A stretch of DNA of 64,000 nt from the NCBI GenBank assembly GCA_002786065.1, contig NHNY01000004.1, positions 496,001-560,000 of the forward strand, in the 5' to 3' direction. The translations under genes were made by a program, and so were the position numbers. Below the pieces are notes generated by a model. The model worked only from the letters and a program-made list of their open reading frames with translations, searched no databases and was not told the DNA's origin. Shown here in pieces: positions 1-11,027 of this stretch (positions within the stretch are counted from its first letter, which is position 1; each line of letters begins with the position of its first letter). This DNA is from Microcyclospora pomicola. Taxonomy: Eukaryota; Ascomycota; Dothideomycetes; Capnodiales.

Positions 1-1982
1 ATCGGGACTCCGTCACTCTCCACCTCGAGAAGAAAATTGGTCTGCTTAATGGCATTCTCATAGCGGCCGATCAATCCTTCGAATAGAGCAGCGAGCACGG
101 CGTTCCTCACATTGACATGGACGCAGACGGAATCCAGTGCAGCGTTGATGAACCTGTGGACCATCACAATGGTGTCGCTGACAAATGCGAGGCTAATGTC
201 CTCCCACTTCGCAGCTTGTTTTCTCATTGTTGTAGCCAGGATAGCCGTGTTCCATGTGCCCAGCTCGAAGCCACGATTGCCATGATAAATCGAACTGAGC
301 CAATCCGTAATGCCAGTCTGTGCAGCAGAAGACAGGCTTTGATTTGGATGCAGAACGTCAATAAGATCTTTCACGTCTTCTTCCTTCCTAGTGTCCCACA
401 GCGCATCGGGATCTGTGGCAGTGTCCGTATCCGTAGAAGCGCTTGGTTCAGCATCTTTTGTTGAAGATGCTGCTTGCGGAGCACCGAATTGGCTGACCCC
501 AAATTATGGTGGCACCGCCTGAGAGCCTGCTGGATGCATTGCTTCAGCTTGTGGCGCGTCGTCCACTTTGGTCGGGGGCAGAAACGAGTAGACCTGGCCA
601 TGCAGTTCCATGTCGCGAGCATACACCTCCATTCGGGACTTGGCAGCTGGCGCGATGCGGAGTGAAGCGTGTGCATTGAATGCATCGTCATTGCCATGGT
701 TAGCACTCAGAGCAAGAGTCACAAGGCGCTGAAACTTCGTAGCGACCTCAGTGAGGAATGCGACTTGTGCGGCATAGCTAGAGCGTTCTGCACCCAGGCC
801 GTTGAGGCTTTTGAGCGCATCGTTCAGTCTCTTACGAATCTCTTGTTGCACCTGTAATCTTCAGTCAGTACTGCTTAAGCTGGCAAGTATGAAGTTTCCT
901 TACTCTTGGAAATTCGGTTTTGATCAGACCGGAAAGCACTTCCTTCAGCCGAACTCTCAGAGATTCAACCCCAACCTTATCCTTGTCAATGTCGCTCCAC
1001 GGGCTAACGGAACGGAAGAAGTCCATCTCTAAGCTCATGCGTTGTAAATTCAAGTCGGATAAATGCTGTTGACCTGGGTTTCGCACAATGTGCCAACCTG
1101 TAAATGGTAAGCTAGACTCATACTGATGTTATGATTTACCTTACCTAGCTTCATCCTCTGCACACGACCCTCCACAAGGTCGATGACCCTTGGTTCCGCG
1201 CCTTTGTCCACAAGATCTGGCTTTGTCAGGACTCCAAGGGTCCTATTACCATCAGGATCGACATCAGCAGCAAGCTCCAGAATTTCTTGCGTGGCAACAT
1301 CCACGTTGGCTGGTATGACAGTAAGCATAATCGAGCGAGGGTTCTTCATGTATCCGAGGACCATGTTCTTCACAAGAGCAATGTCGGCTTTCGTGGTAAG
1401 TCCGGCGGTGGTACTCTTGAAGATTCCCGGCACATCGACCACGCTGAGGTGCTCCTGATCGGTACCGGCGATTTCGAGACGCAAGACATCGTTCGAGAAC
1501 GTAGGTTTAACTCCGCTTGAGTCTCCCGAGTTGGACAAGCCCATTACGTCGTGAACCTTTCCTCTTATCAGTAGGTGGGTACGTAACTTGCTATACTGTT
1601 TGGCTGCACGTACCTCTTTCATGATCTTTGAGAACAATTTCGAGCTCAACGACTTCAGATCGCTCTTCGCCCAGGCCTTGAGAGTGGAGGCGTGCTCCGC
1701 AGAAGCATCACGAGCCGGTATGATAGAGACTGAGATGTTCTCGGTCGTTGCGCGGCGAAAGACGAATTGAGTAGCGAAGCGTGTGCAAAGACCACTGTCG
1801 CGAGGTAAGGGTTTCTTCATCAAGCCTTCTAGTACGCTGCTCTTTCCAGACGACTGATCACCAACAACGACGATTTGTGGGAGATCCACAAGCTCACCGA
1901 CGCCACAAGCAAACAACTTGTCAATCTTCTCTAGCATGGCAGGCTCACCGAGCCCGAAATTGCTAGCGTTTTCGTGCGCCAT
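1..1982 (-). CDS. Dynamin-family (Mx/Vps1-like) large GTPase, 3' end outside window, with in-frame stop
   Basis: Large GTPase of the fungal dynamin/Mx type, expected to remodel membranes by GTP-driven self-assembly. Exon 1 runs 1982-1145. It has the P-loop GDQSSGKS (residues 41-48), a conserved Thr in the G2 region, DVPG (183-186) and TKPD (253-256). Introns are 1098-1144 and 852-903; the first joins KLG to WHIVRNPGQQH, a typical dynamin block. From 851 the frame runs through the middle/stalk region to a TAA at 504-506. The same frame then stays open to the window edge and encodes the expected stalk sequence, for example GITDWLSSIY and RGFELGTWNTAILATTM. No canonical intron with a good donor removes the stop; the one length-compatible option I found (93 or 144 nt) has a weak GTTTCT donor. 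The gene is therefore truncated at 459 aa, read through, spliced unusually or affected by a sequence error. The family call is firm; the intactness is not. Confidence 0.85.
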
Positions 1983-2685
1983 GATGGAAACGGGGGTGGT
2001 TGTGGTTCTGATGGTTGCTGTTCTGGCGGTTGCGAATGTAGAGGAAGTGCGTCCGGACGGGGGCAGACGAGCAAATTTATACCACGACCAATGCCCCCAC
2101 CAGCTGAAGTTTGCATGTGATTGTCACGTATCTCAGAATGTTCGTTTGCCCTCCCTGACCACAAGACCAGCTTCATCGTTTGGTCGTATTGTGCATTGAA
2201 ATGTGCTTTGAGACACCAATGCCGTCTCACTGATTGCTGGCCGCCCGCCTCCATCGAAGCCCGAGTCAACCCCAGTTGTGAGCATGTTCAGCAGCAGAGG
2301 GCGAAAGGAGGAAGACAAATCGCAAACACAATCAAAGCTTAGACCAGAAGAGCAGCTGCAACTGAGAAGCGATTGCAGAGTCATACACAGATTGTGCAAC
2401 ACAGAACATCGAAGCTGTATAATCCGGAGGCTGTCCTTTGTTAGCCAGAAAGGGGGATACTCAGACCTGTGGAGGACGCCCAAGACTGCGAGAACATCAT
2501 GCTTGTGTTTCTGTGCGCAGCAAATCATGCAGCTTGGCCCTGGAATGCTTGGAAGCTACCTCTGTGACCGCCCAATGCTGAGGAAAGGCCGTATTACAAC
2601 GAAGCGATTCCTTTCTAATACGATCAAACAGGTTGCAGGACAAGGTGGAGAGGCGTTCGAAAGACAACACGTCAGGAATGGCATC
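1983..2685. other. Intergenic, dynamin promoter side
   Basis: This stretch lies between the dynamin start (minus strand) and the stop of the thioesterase gene (also minus). It should carry the dynamin promoter and leader. The overlapping open frames here show no family resemblance. I see no repeat or RNA gene. Confidence 0.5.
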
Positions 2686-3339
2686 TCACAGACTGGGCCT
2701 CACTTTGGGCTGTACAAACAAAGCTTCGCCCCTCGAGCATACCACCACTTGACCATTGACCTCTTGCAGCACTTCGGCCGAGATCCACTCTTTCCTGGCT
2801 GCTCTCTGGACCGACCTGGCTTTCACTTGTATAGCACCTGGGGCATATACCGGCCTTAGATATGTCACCTTGAGCTCGACCGTGAATGTCGCAGCTCCCC
2901 AGGTTGGCGGTTTCTCTTCCGACGAACGCACCTGGCTCTGTGCGTGCAGGAATTCTCGTTCATGATTGATCGACTGCAATGTGCCCATAGCCTCATCGAT
3001 GACCGTCGCTATGATGCCGCCATGCATGATCCCTGCATGCCCGTTCATGCCATTCCCTACAAGCATCAATGTGCTCATCTCATCAATCTTCGCGACTGGA
3101 GCTTTGGGGTCGCGGTAAAACGAGATGCAGCTCTGCACGGCCCGGTCGGATTTCAGCGTATCGGCAAGGAGCGAGTCTTCGGTATCGGGCAGCCTCTTGA
3201 CCTGGCGAGAGCCTGGGACGCGGATTACAAGGTCCGGCTGATTGAGAAGGGATGCAGTCCAAGGGATGGCAAGAAAGGGCGCTGTTGTGTCTGGAGAAGT
3301 CTCCGACACGGAGTCTGCTGGTGCTTCAGGCATCTTCAC
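2686..3339 (-). CDS. Hotdog-fold (4HBT/PaaI-like) thioesterase
   Basis: Single-exon protein of 217 aa with one hotdog domain at about residues 85-210. The signature stretch is GHAGIMHGGIIATVIDEAMG (about 100-119), with the HGG turn at 106-108 and an acidic D115/E116 on the central helix, as in PaaI/THEM4-type acyl-CoA thioesterases. A second conserved strand pair follows (VELKVTYLRPV). The family hydrolyses acyl-CoA thioesters; the substrate cannot be read from sequence. The first 40 residues are Pro/Ser/Thr-rich and show no clear targeting signal. It is followed on the same strand by the dynamin gene. Start and stop are clean and the length is usual for fungal members. Confidence 0.85.
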   Translation of the reverse strand: MKMPEAPADSVSETSPDTTAPFLAIPWTASLLNQPDLVIRVPGSRQVKRLPDTEDSLLADTLKSDRAVQSCISFYRDPKAPVAKIDEMSTLMLVGNGMNGHAGIMHGGIIATVIDEAMGTLQSINHEREFLHAQSQVRSSEEKPPTWGAATFTVELKVTYLRPVYAPGAIQVKARSVQRAARKEWISAEVLQEVNGQVVVCSRGEALFVQPKVRPSL

Positions 3340-4113
3340 TCAGAAGCAGTCGGGTCACAATGTACAGAAATGCACCGGTTCTGCAAAAAAATGCCGACAC
3401 CTTCGTCAGTACACTCACTCCATATAAGCGATGAAGTGTTAAAGGTCTCGGGCTAGATGTAGAGTGTCCCGAGCCTCCCGAGGTACATGCGGACAACAGC
3501 GGCCCATAACTACGAATGTTGTACGCTAAGGTGCACGGGCGAGACTTTGTGTTAGGAAATAGAGCTTTTGCTCAATCGCAGACATGCTACTTCGCTACCT
3601 CTTTCTATGAACTATCACCACGTTCAACTTGACTCTCCCATGAGTGAGGTGCCATACATAGTTGTCCATACTATTTACTACAGAGCGTACAGGCTCGAAT
3701 CAAACTAAGCATTTATCTTCTCATAACCACTCCTATGTGTCACTCTTCAACCAAATGACCAAAGAGATGGTAAAGGTCACAGCTGAGATGGATCATTCGG
3801 TCTCTAAACCCATTTATTTGATATCTGTGCAAAGATGCAGACGGACATCTTGATGGTGCAGCTTTGGTCGAGAGATATCACACGGATCCGTTGCATACGA
3901 TGGATTTCTCCTAGCATGAGCGATAGTCAAAGTATGGTTCCCTAACATCAGTGAACGAGGTAGGACGCCACTTAAGGTGGTGTCACGACATACTGACGAG
4001 GCTTTGGAATATAACCTCGATTGTTCATATCATCGTTACAGGAGCTACTATATCTAGAGCCCTTCTGTTGCAATCGCCAATACTCAAGCCCAGTCGCTGG
4101 TGATCTAGACAAC
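3340..4113. other. Intergenic
   Basis: About 0.8 kb between the thioesterase start and the DUF2278 stop, both on the minus strand. It is presumably the thioesterase promoter plus the downstream 3' UTR. I see no supported gene or repeat. Confidence 0.5.
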
Positions 4114-4893
4114 TTAGCTGCTGGCTGAACCACCTACGGCAACAGTGTCCAATGCCTTGGCATTAGAAGCTGGAGCGCCAGTCTGATCGTCGGTTGGGAT
4201 CTCTTGCGTTGCGAATGCAAGGAAGACGGCTTCGAAGTGCTGGTCTCCAGTAGGGTAGTGGAAGATCAGGGCGCCGTCAACGCCGACAGCGTTCTCGTAA
4301 TCTCCAGTGTTGCCTTGGTTCATGTGGACGTCGTCAATACCAGTGCCATAATCACGACCGAAGATGTACACTGTCGCCTTCGCGGCAATTGCGTCCTTGA
4401 TAATCGGCTCCAGCTGGTCTAGGATGTTGGTGGACGAGTCTGTGGCATCAGAATCCTGGAGGACACGACCTTGGCTGAAGTCGACCAGCGCAGGCTGAGT
4501 GCGCAGAAAGTCAAGAGACAACCCGGTGCCATCGGTTGTCGTGGCCTCGTGAAATCCCTCAGAGAGCGAGGTTAGAGACTTGGTCAAAGGATGAGACCAG
4601 GTTCGGTTCAACCAGTATACGAGCTCTGTGTCCTTGCTCGTGGAAGCAACGTTGATATTCGCTTGTGTGGACTTGCTGGCTCCACCATCGAAAAGGAGCG
4701 TGATATGAGGGGAACGGTCTTGTTCCAAAGTCTGCCCAGTATAACTCAAGGGTGTGCCCTTCCAAACGCCATACTTGTCGGCACTGGACTTGCTAGAGTC
4801 ACCCCTAGCATTCTCGTTGTGTGTGCTGTCTGAATGTTGTTGCTGGTGACCGTGATGGCCGTGATGGCGCTTACCGCGATGATGACGTGTCAT
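4114..4893 (-). CDS. DUF2278 (YukJ-like) family protein with His-rich N-terminus
   Basis: Single-exon 259-aa protein. After a strongly basic, His-rich leader (residues 1-20, containing HHRGKRHHGHHGH) comes a domain resembling DUF2278/YukJ: YGVWKGTPLSY (about 41-51), HITLLFDGG, INVAST, then YGTGIDDVHMNQGN and DGALIFHYPTGDQHFEAVFLAFATQ near the C-terminus. The function of this family is not established. DDVHMNQGN is its most conserved block. The His-rich leader is not part of the usual domain and could bind metal; that is inference. There is no signal peptide or membrane segment, so it is probably cytosolic. The start is the first Met; the frame closes cleanly. Confidence 0.7.
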   Translation of the reverse strand: MTRHHRGKRHHGHHGHQQQHSDSTHNENARGDSSKSSADKYGVWKGTPLSYTGQTLEQDRSPHITLLFDGGASKSTQANINVASTSKDTELVYWLNRTWSHPLTKSLTSLSEGFHEATTTDGTGLSLDFLRTQPALVDFSQGRVLQDSDATDSSTNILDQLEPIIKDAIAAKATVYIFGRDYGTGIDDVHMNQGNTGDYENAVGVDGALIFHYPTGDQHFEAVFLAFATQEIPTDDQTGAPASNAKALDTVAVGGSASS

Positions 4894-5597
4894 TTTGCAG
4901 TTACTCTGTGCTTATGGAAAGTGTGAGAATAGTTAAAGCACCTTTGATGGTAGCTGGATGGAGAGAAGCAAGAACACAGGTCGTTTTGCTATGGCTCTAT
5001 TTGTAGTCCATAGTGACATATACAATATTGCTTTGGCGCCAGCAATGACATAGAGCCAGCTTGTACATCATACAGCTGACGTGGCATTGAAGTGCATAGC
5101 ATTAGCTAGGTTCCTTGTTTTGAGGAGCAGTCGATCGCTTCAGCGTGGTTGGAGGGTCATCGTTGATTGGCCTTGGCAGGACCCGATACTGAAGCTAATG
5201 TACTATTGCACCAAGCGACTCGACATGAGACATATTTCTCGGGCAGATATTGATCGCTGATGTTGAGCCCTCGGCCAGCTGCCAGTTGCGGTCAATTGTT
5301 GAATAAAGAACCTGAGCATCGGTCAACAAAGGAAGCAAGCCCATGGACAAAGGATGGATAACTAATGTAGATAGTTAGGTAGGGGAGGACGAAGATGGTC
5401 TGAGAGCTTTCTGACGTGATGAAATATACGCAGCACGTCGTAGTGTACATCCCAAAACATCGCCTGAGCGTTACCACTGTGCTCTGCCTTAGGTCGTGTT
5501 GTGTCAAGAGCATAGAGACTTGATCGTGTTGATCAGCTCTTGTATGAGAACTTAAGAGATGCATTGCCAGGTGTGAGTTGGTCTTGGACAACTTCTC
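4894..5597. other. Divergent promoter region
   Basis: About 0.7 kb between the divergently transcribed DUF2278 gene (minus) and the CorA-like gene (plus). It should hold both promoters. I see no coding signal. An additional upstream exon of the CorA-like gene cannot be excluded, because its N-terminus is uncertain. Confidence 0.5.
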
Positions 5598-7243
5598 ATG
5601 GCCTTTCCCGGACCCTCGACCAGAGCTTTTCGGCTGAGTCGAACATGCAATGCCATTTGCCCACCAACACGAGGCCTACATCACAAGAGATCACCAGATA
5701 TCATCGTACCACAGCGATCTTCATGGTTCCAAACTGTATCCTCACGTTCACGACTAGGCGTGTCTCTCATTGATCGCAATTTTGCCATTCCTATCCGCAG
5801 CTTCCATCTTAGCAGACGTGGTGACAGATGGATACCCGTGGTCGGAGCAGAACCAGGAATTGACCATGACACTGAGACTTCTGCATCTTCCGCTGGACAC
5901 GCGTCAGAGAGTGAGATCAAGATCATTGATTATTCTGCCGCACAGATCGAGCGGCATGAAACCTCCAGCAGCTCTCTTTCCGGATTTCTAAGGTGCCACC
6001 CGAAACCGGACTGGGCAGCATGCAGATGGATCTATGTAAACGGGCTGGACATGCCTGCGATCAAGTCTTTGGCAAGCAGCAAGACTCTGCACCGTCTAGC
6101 TATCGAGGATGTCGTGCACGCCAGTTCGCCGACTAAGGTAGACTGGTATAACGACCACGCCTTCATCGTTATGACACTCCAGAATCTGATACGCATAAAG
6201 TGCGGAGCTGAGAAACCTCATCTGAATACTGCAAAGCTTTCAACGTCGCTTTCACACCGATCTGACTCCGCACGCAACGTAGGTCCCAGCAGATACGATG
6301 AAGTCTGGCCTCTAGCACATCGGGGGTTTGCTGTTTCTGCCGAGCAAGTCTCGATCTTCCTCACTGCTGATGGTACCGTAATAACAATCTTTGAGCACTC
6401 TGGCGAAGAAGTCATGGCTCCAATCCTCACGCTTCTCGAGTCCGCACAGACCATGGTGCGGTCTAGCAATGATCCCTCGATGCTGGTCCATGCCGTGATT
6501 GATACTATTGTCGACCTCTACCTCCCGATCGACAGAGCATTCCAAACAGCTTTTCAACGACTAGAGCAGGCCGTCCTTATAGCACCTACGATTGCACAAT
6601 CCAAGCAGCTTTATGCCCTGAGATCTGAGCTGGCCAGGCTCAGGGACAACATCATTCCCATCGGAAGCGTAGTGGGCATGCTTCGAGACCATTGCGCGGT
6701 GGCACACCCGCAAGCCATGTCTACAGAACATGGGCAGTCGGTCACGAGTCCCTACGGATTCCAGCCCCCACCAATACAGGATCTATCGTCTGCCAAGCTG
6801 ATCTCGCCTCTCGCTCGCACGTATCTGGCCGACGTGCAAGATCATGTCCGGGTTCTGGCAACCAGTACGAGTACCTCGATACGCTCCGCGGAGAACTTGA
6901 CTTCCCTGATATTCAACACCATTACCTCGAAACAGAACGAGAGTGTCCGGCAGCTCACTCTAGTATCCATATTCTTTCTGCCATTGACATTTTTGACAGG
7001 TAAGCAAGTGTGCTGAGCACCACATGAAACAAATAGCTGATCGGCCCAGGCTATTTCGGCATGAACTTTGATCCTATGCCGATCGTGAATGAGAATAGTG
7101 ACCAGATGTTTTGGTGGATTGCGGGGCCACTAATGGGCGCTGTTGCAACATTCATTGGCACACGAATGATATGGGCCAGGACAACCGCGTGGCTACGAAT
7201 GAGACGCACAATGAAATATCAGTCACAGTATGGTCGATCGTAA
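5598..7243 (+). CDS. CorA-like divalent metal ion (Mg2+) transporter
   Basis: Two exons, intron 7000-7049, 531 aa. The splice joins FLTG to YFGMNF and so rebuilds the GMN signature of CorA channels after TM1; the acidic-residue loop and TM2 follow (FWWIAGPLMGAVATFIG). The N-terminal half has the family blocks VGAEPGID, CRWIYVNGLDM, LHRLAIEDVVH and VDWYNDHAFIVMTLQNL; a helical stalk precedes TM1. CorA proteins are pentameric Mg2+/Co2+ channels. The first 80 residues are rich in Arg/Ser with few acidic residues (RSFHLSRRGDRW near 70-81), which resembles a mitochondrial presequence. The usual family start lies near DRWIPVVGAEPG, so this part could also be leader read in frame. The transporter call is firm; start and location are not. 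Confidence 0.88.
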
Positions 7244-7779
7244 CCGCAGATTAGCTCGGGCCCTACCTACGTTACCTACGAATCAAATGGGACCACCGCC
7301 AGTGAATATATCATAGCGAATGCGGAACACCGAGGATCTTCGAATAGAGAACAATTATTACGCCAAAGCAACATCGATCTGTTTGATGATGCTGAAACAT
7401 TCTTTACCGCTGCTTACCGAGCGAAACTCGAAGTCTACGCTTCGCCATGCGTACAGGTGCGTCTGCTAGTATACCGACTGAAGGATGGTATGTGGCGGAT
7501 ATGCAAGGTAGCATGTGCATGAGACCCTAAGCCGAGCGCCAACATGCCATAACCGAAGCCAAGCAAATTTCACGGCCGTTCACTCGACGGATCGGTCGAG
7601 TGTGACCAGTCCGTCAAACAAAGCAGGACATATGTTATATATATTCGATATAAAGGCGATGCAGCGACCTTTGTACCACGTAGTGGCGGAACAACTCGGC
7701 GACCGCAAATTCTCGACTCAGGCTCTTCTACTTGTCTGTCCACTGGACATACAAACCCTCGCGGCAACTTCATTTCACC
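7244..7779. other. Intergenic, promoter of the small secreted protein
   Basis: About 0.5 kb between the CorA-like stop and the next start, holding the TATA-like stretch listed separately and no other feature I can support. Confidence 0.5.
7635..7656 (+). promoter_or_regulatory. TATA-like element upstream of the small secreted protein
   Basis: Overlapping TATATATA-like and GATATAAAGG sequences lie about 125-145 bp upstream of the ATG at 7780. Position and sequence suit a TATA box for that gene; no transcription start is known. Confidence 0.4.
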
Positions 7780-8178
7780 ATGAGAATCCCAGCAGTTCTT
7801 GCCATGCTGACAGCATTGGCATACGGCAACGTGATCAACTATCAGCTTCCGTGCGCGAACAAGAACATGGGCGTCATCAATGCCATCGGTAAGTTCTGCC
7901 AGAACGACGATCTTGTGGTTCCCTCCAAATACGCCAGTGATGGCGAGCAAGGCCATGGCGACGGTGACTGGGCTTACATCCAGATCACTGGAAACTGCGC
8001 ACCGCCTCAGTGGGTCCCACCAAAGTACTGCATCTTACAGTTCCAAGAAATCTGCGCTGGCGGAGACGAACACGGAGCGGGAAGTCAGACTTACGGACGC
8101 GATGGGTGTCAGACGTGGACAATCTTCAACGGAGAAATGAACCCAGATGGTGCGGGAGGATTAGGCTGGCCCTGGTGA
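7780..8178 (+). CDS. Small secreted cysteine-containing protein (132 aa)
   Basis: I do not recognise a family. The start at 7780 gives a classic signal peptide (MRIPAVLAMLTALAYGNV); the in-frame upstream extension to 7732 would bury it. The mature part has six cysteines, consistent with three disulfides, is rich in Gly and Trp (GHGDGDWAYIQITGNC, GGLGWPW at the C-terminus) and has no membrane segment. Size, secretion signal and Cys content fit apoplastic or surface proteins, including candidate effectors, but no activity can be inferred. It has no intron and a TATA-like element upstream. Confidence 0.65.
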   Translation: MRIPAVLAMLTALAYGNVINYQLPCANKNMGVINAIGKFCQNDDLVVPSKYASDGEQGHGDGDWAYIQITGNCAPPQWVPPKYCILQFQEICAGGDEHGAGSQTYGRDGCQTWTIFNGEMNPDGAGGLGWPW

Positions 8179-8831
8179 TCATATGCTGTTGCTTCCCTTG
8201 GGCTGTATGCTGTCTGGAACAATTTTTGAGCCCAATCTTGGCCACGCTGGGACGTGGTTTTGTTGGACACGAGCGAGATCATGTTTCTGCGTCTACATTT
8301 AGACGCCGTCGATTGTACAACATACGTTTTACTAGAGCTGTGTCCCAAGATCTGTACCTTCCTGGAAACCTCAACGGCAGATCTCTGAGACAGAAGCGAA
8401 AGACTACACGTACTTATTATTAGGCGAGATCGATCCCACATCACGTTCAAGTCTGACATCATACCTACCTAGCTTGCATTTGACCGATCGAATCTCGAGA
8501 TAGAAGTCCACGTGCATGACACGCGATCACATGCAATCAATTGTTTCAGTCAAGTATCATGTGGCCAAACGCTGGTCTCCAAGAGCTATCCTGTAAACAG
8601 ATGCTGTAAAATTAGATCAGGCGAACAGTAGTACCTTATGTTTTTGATGCTTTGAAACCACATGCATGTGACACATGAGACAAGTCGACGACGGGGTGCG
8701 CTTGCTTTCTTCAGCTCCCAGTGACCTCTTCACCTCTCTTTAAACACAGCCAACTGACGACATTCTACGATTCCCACCAACCCTGAGCACCTCCGACTCA
8801 ACACTGTCATCGAGATGCTAGTTCGAATGCG
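8179..8831. other. Intergenic, sucrose transporter promoter
   Basis: About 0.65 kb ending in a pyrimidine-rich leader with a short upstream ORF just before the transporter ATG (listed separately). I see no other gene. Confidence 0.5.
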
Positions 8832-8835
8832 ATGA
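8815..8835 (+). promoter_or_regulatory. Upstream ORF overlapping the transporter start
   Basis: A six-codon uORF (ATG at 8815, a second in-frame ATG at 8827, TGA at 8833-8835) ends one base into the transporter start codon at 8832, forming an ATGA stop-start overlap. Ribosomes initiating at either upstream ATG terminate exactly at the main start. This geometry allows reinitiation or repression, provided the transcript starts upstream of 8815. Confidence 0.5.
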
Positions 8836-10741
8836 GCGAGATAAGAAGCCCCCACCATGGGAACACCGCCAATGGGAGATACGCGGACGACAGCGCTGGC
8901 AATGAGGCTTCACCATTGCTACACGCCGGTCGCAGCGAGGATCAAGACGCGGTGCCACCATTCAGCGGGGTTGGAAGCCCAGTGAGCAGCGAGACTGCGT
9001 GGGTAGAGCAGGGGGACAAAGTACAAACACGGAGCAGCTGGTATCTGTTCCTGCTCACGTTGAGCATTGGAGGGTAAGAACGAACACACTCCTGGCTTTT
9101 CCGGAGTCAATGTTAGCAAAGCTGACGCTGTGCAGCCTGCAAATCGCATGGTCGGTGGAGCTCTCGAATGGCTCGCCATACCTGCTGAGCCTGGGGATAT
9201 CGAAGTCGCTGTTGGCTGTTGTCTGGATCGCTGGACCATTGTCTGGCACTCTGGTCCAGCCATACGTTGGCATCAAATCTGATCGCAGCCGGTCTCGTTT
9301 CGGCAAGCGGCGGCCGTTTATGATCGGTGGTGCCGCAGCAACAATTGTTTCCTTGCTGGCGCTGTCATGGGCGAAAGAGATCGTTTCTGGCATTCTGGGC
9401 ATATTCGGTGTGTCGCCTGAGTCCGATCCTGTCTCCACAACAGCAATAGTCTTTGCAATTTTGATGATCTACATCCTGGACTTCGCTATCAACGTGATAC
9501 AGGCGGCTATAAGGGCATTCATCGTGGACAATGCGCCGACACATCAGCAGGATTCCGCCAATGCTTGGGCAACCCGCTTGACTGGCATCGGGAGCATCGT
9601 TGGGTACCTTTTTGGCTACACGAATTTACCAAAATACCTCTGGTTCTTCGGAGACACGCAGTTCAAGATCCTATGTGTGATTGCATCACTTGCCATGATC
9701 ATTACTCTTACTGTCTCCTGCCTTGCCATCACTGAGCGCGATCCGCGGCTTGAGGGTGAGCCGTCACAACAAGAAGCTGGCGTATTTGCGTTCTTTAAGA
9801 ATCTGTTCCGCTCCGTACGAAAACTGCCACCGCAGATCAAGGCGGTCTGCCAGGTTCAATTATTCGCATGGATCGGCTGGTTCCCTTTCCTATTCTACAC
9901 CACTACCTATATTGCTGAAATCTATGCCGACCCTTACTTCCAAGCTGACCCAAACATGACGACGGCGGAGATCGATGCCATCTGGGAAAGAGGCACAAGG
10001 ATAGGGACTTTCGCTCTGCTCATTTGTGCGGTTGTCACCTTTTCAAGCAGCGTTGTTCTGCCATTGTTCGTGGTGAACTCTTTCGAGGCGCCTCAAGCTT
10101 CTCGAGAGACTCCATTGACACCGACACCGGCAGATGGGCTATCTTCCAGCGGCTACTTCGGACGCGCCTCTTCCAATGATGCGCAATCTACCAAGTCGAC
10201 ATCAACGAAGCAAAAATCTGTATTAGGCCGCATTTTCAACTCGGTCGACTATCTGACGGTTCCATGGCTGACATTACGTCGTACCTGGTTGTTGTCCCTC
10301 GTCCTCTTCTCTGCCCTTATGTGGCTCACTCTATTCACTCACTCCGTGACTAGCGCCACCATACTCGTCGGTGTCATTGGGATACCGTGGTCAGTAACCT
10401 GCTGGGCTCCTTTCGCTCTCATTGCAGAGGAGATCAGCAAACGCGACTCGATTCGCCGTGGACTCCTCCCTCCCCCGCCCACGGCTGAAGGAGAGCTTCT
10501 TGCACGGGGCGAAGATATCAGTGAAGGTGCCGACCAAGCTGGTACCGTACTTGGCATTCACAATGTCGCTATTGCTGCGCCTCAGGTTATCGCTACTCTG
10601 GTCAGCTCAGGCATCTTCAAAGCTTTGCAGAAACCACGAGGTACACCAGGTGACGATAGCGTGGCGTGGGTGATGAGATTCGGCGGATGTGCAGCGTTGA
10701 TCGCGGCCTGGTGGTGTCGAAAGATATCAGAACAGAGGTAG
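8832..10741 (+). CDS. Sucrose/alpha-glucoside:H+ symporter (SUT type, MFS/GPH)
   Basis: Two exons, intron 9074-9135, 615 aa, about 12 membrane segments. The splice gives LTLSIGG-LQIAWSVELSNGSPYLLSLG, the first membrane segment of sucrose-transporter relatives. The loop between TM2 and TM3 carries GPLSGTLVQPYVG followed by SDRSRSRFGKRRPFM, the hallmark of this family. A long cytosolic loop (about 330-400) is Ser/Thr-rich, and WAPFALIAEEISKRD lies before TM11. Fungal members such as S. pombe Sut1 import maltose or sucrose with protons across the plasma membrane; the substrate here is inferred. The N-terminal 70 residues are hydrophilic. A six-codon uORF overlaps the start codon, suggesting translational control. 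Confidence 0.9.
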
Positions 10742-11027
10742 CACAGTCAATAGCGTTCAGATTCACATGCGTTCGCCTCCACTGTACCGAATAAGTTCTT
10801 CGCCGTCTACATGTATGTGTCTTGATGCCTATTCGCGATACCACTCTTCCTCATCCTTTGCATGGATCCATGTACCTATGGTGATGGTCGTCCGGAACAA
10901 CTTCGGGAAAATATGATAGCGGAATCGATCCGATCAACCTTGACTTTTCTGGCCGCTACGAAAAAAGTGAAGTCTAGCGTCGCATAGATCTGATCTTCCA
11001 GAACTTCTTACAACAGGTGCCGGCAAC

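Noticed and set aside
2278-2859. 193-codon plus-strand frame
   Set aside because: Overlaps the 3' end of the thioesterase gene in antisense and shows no domain.
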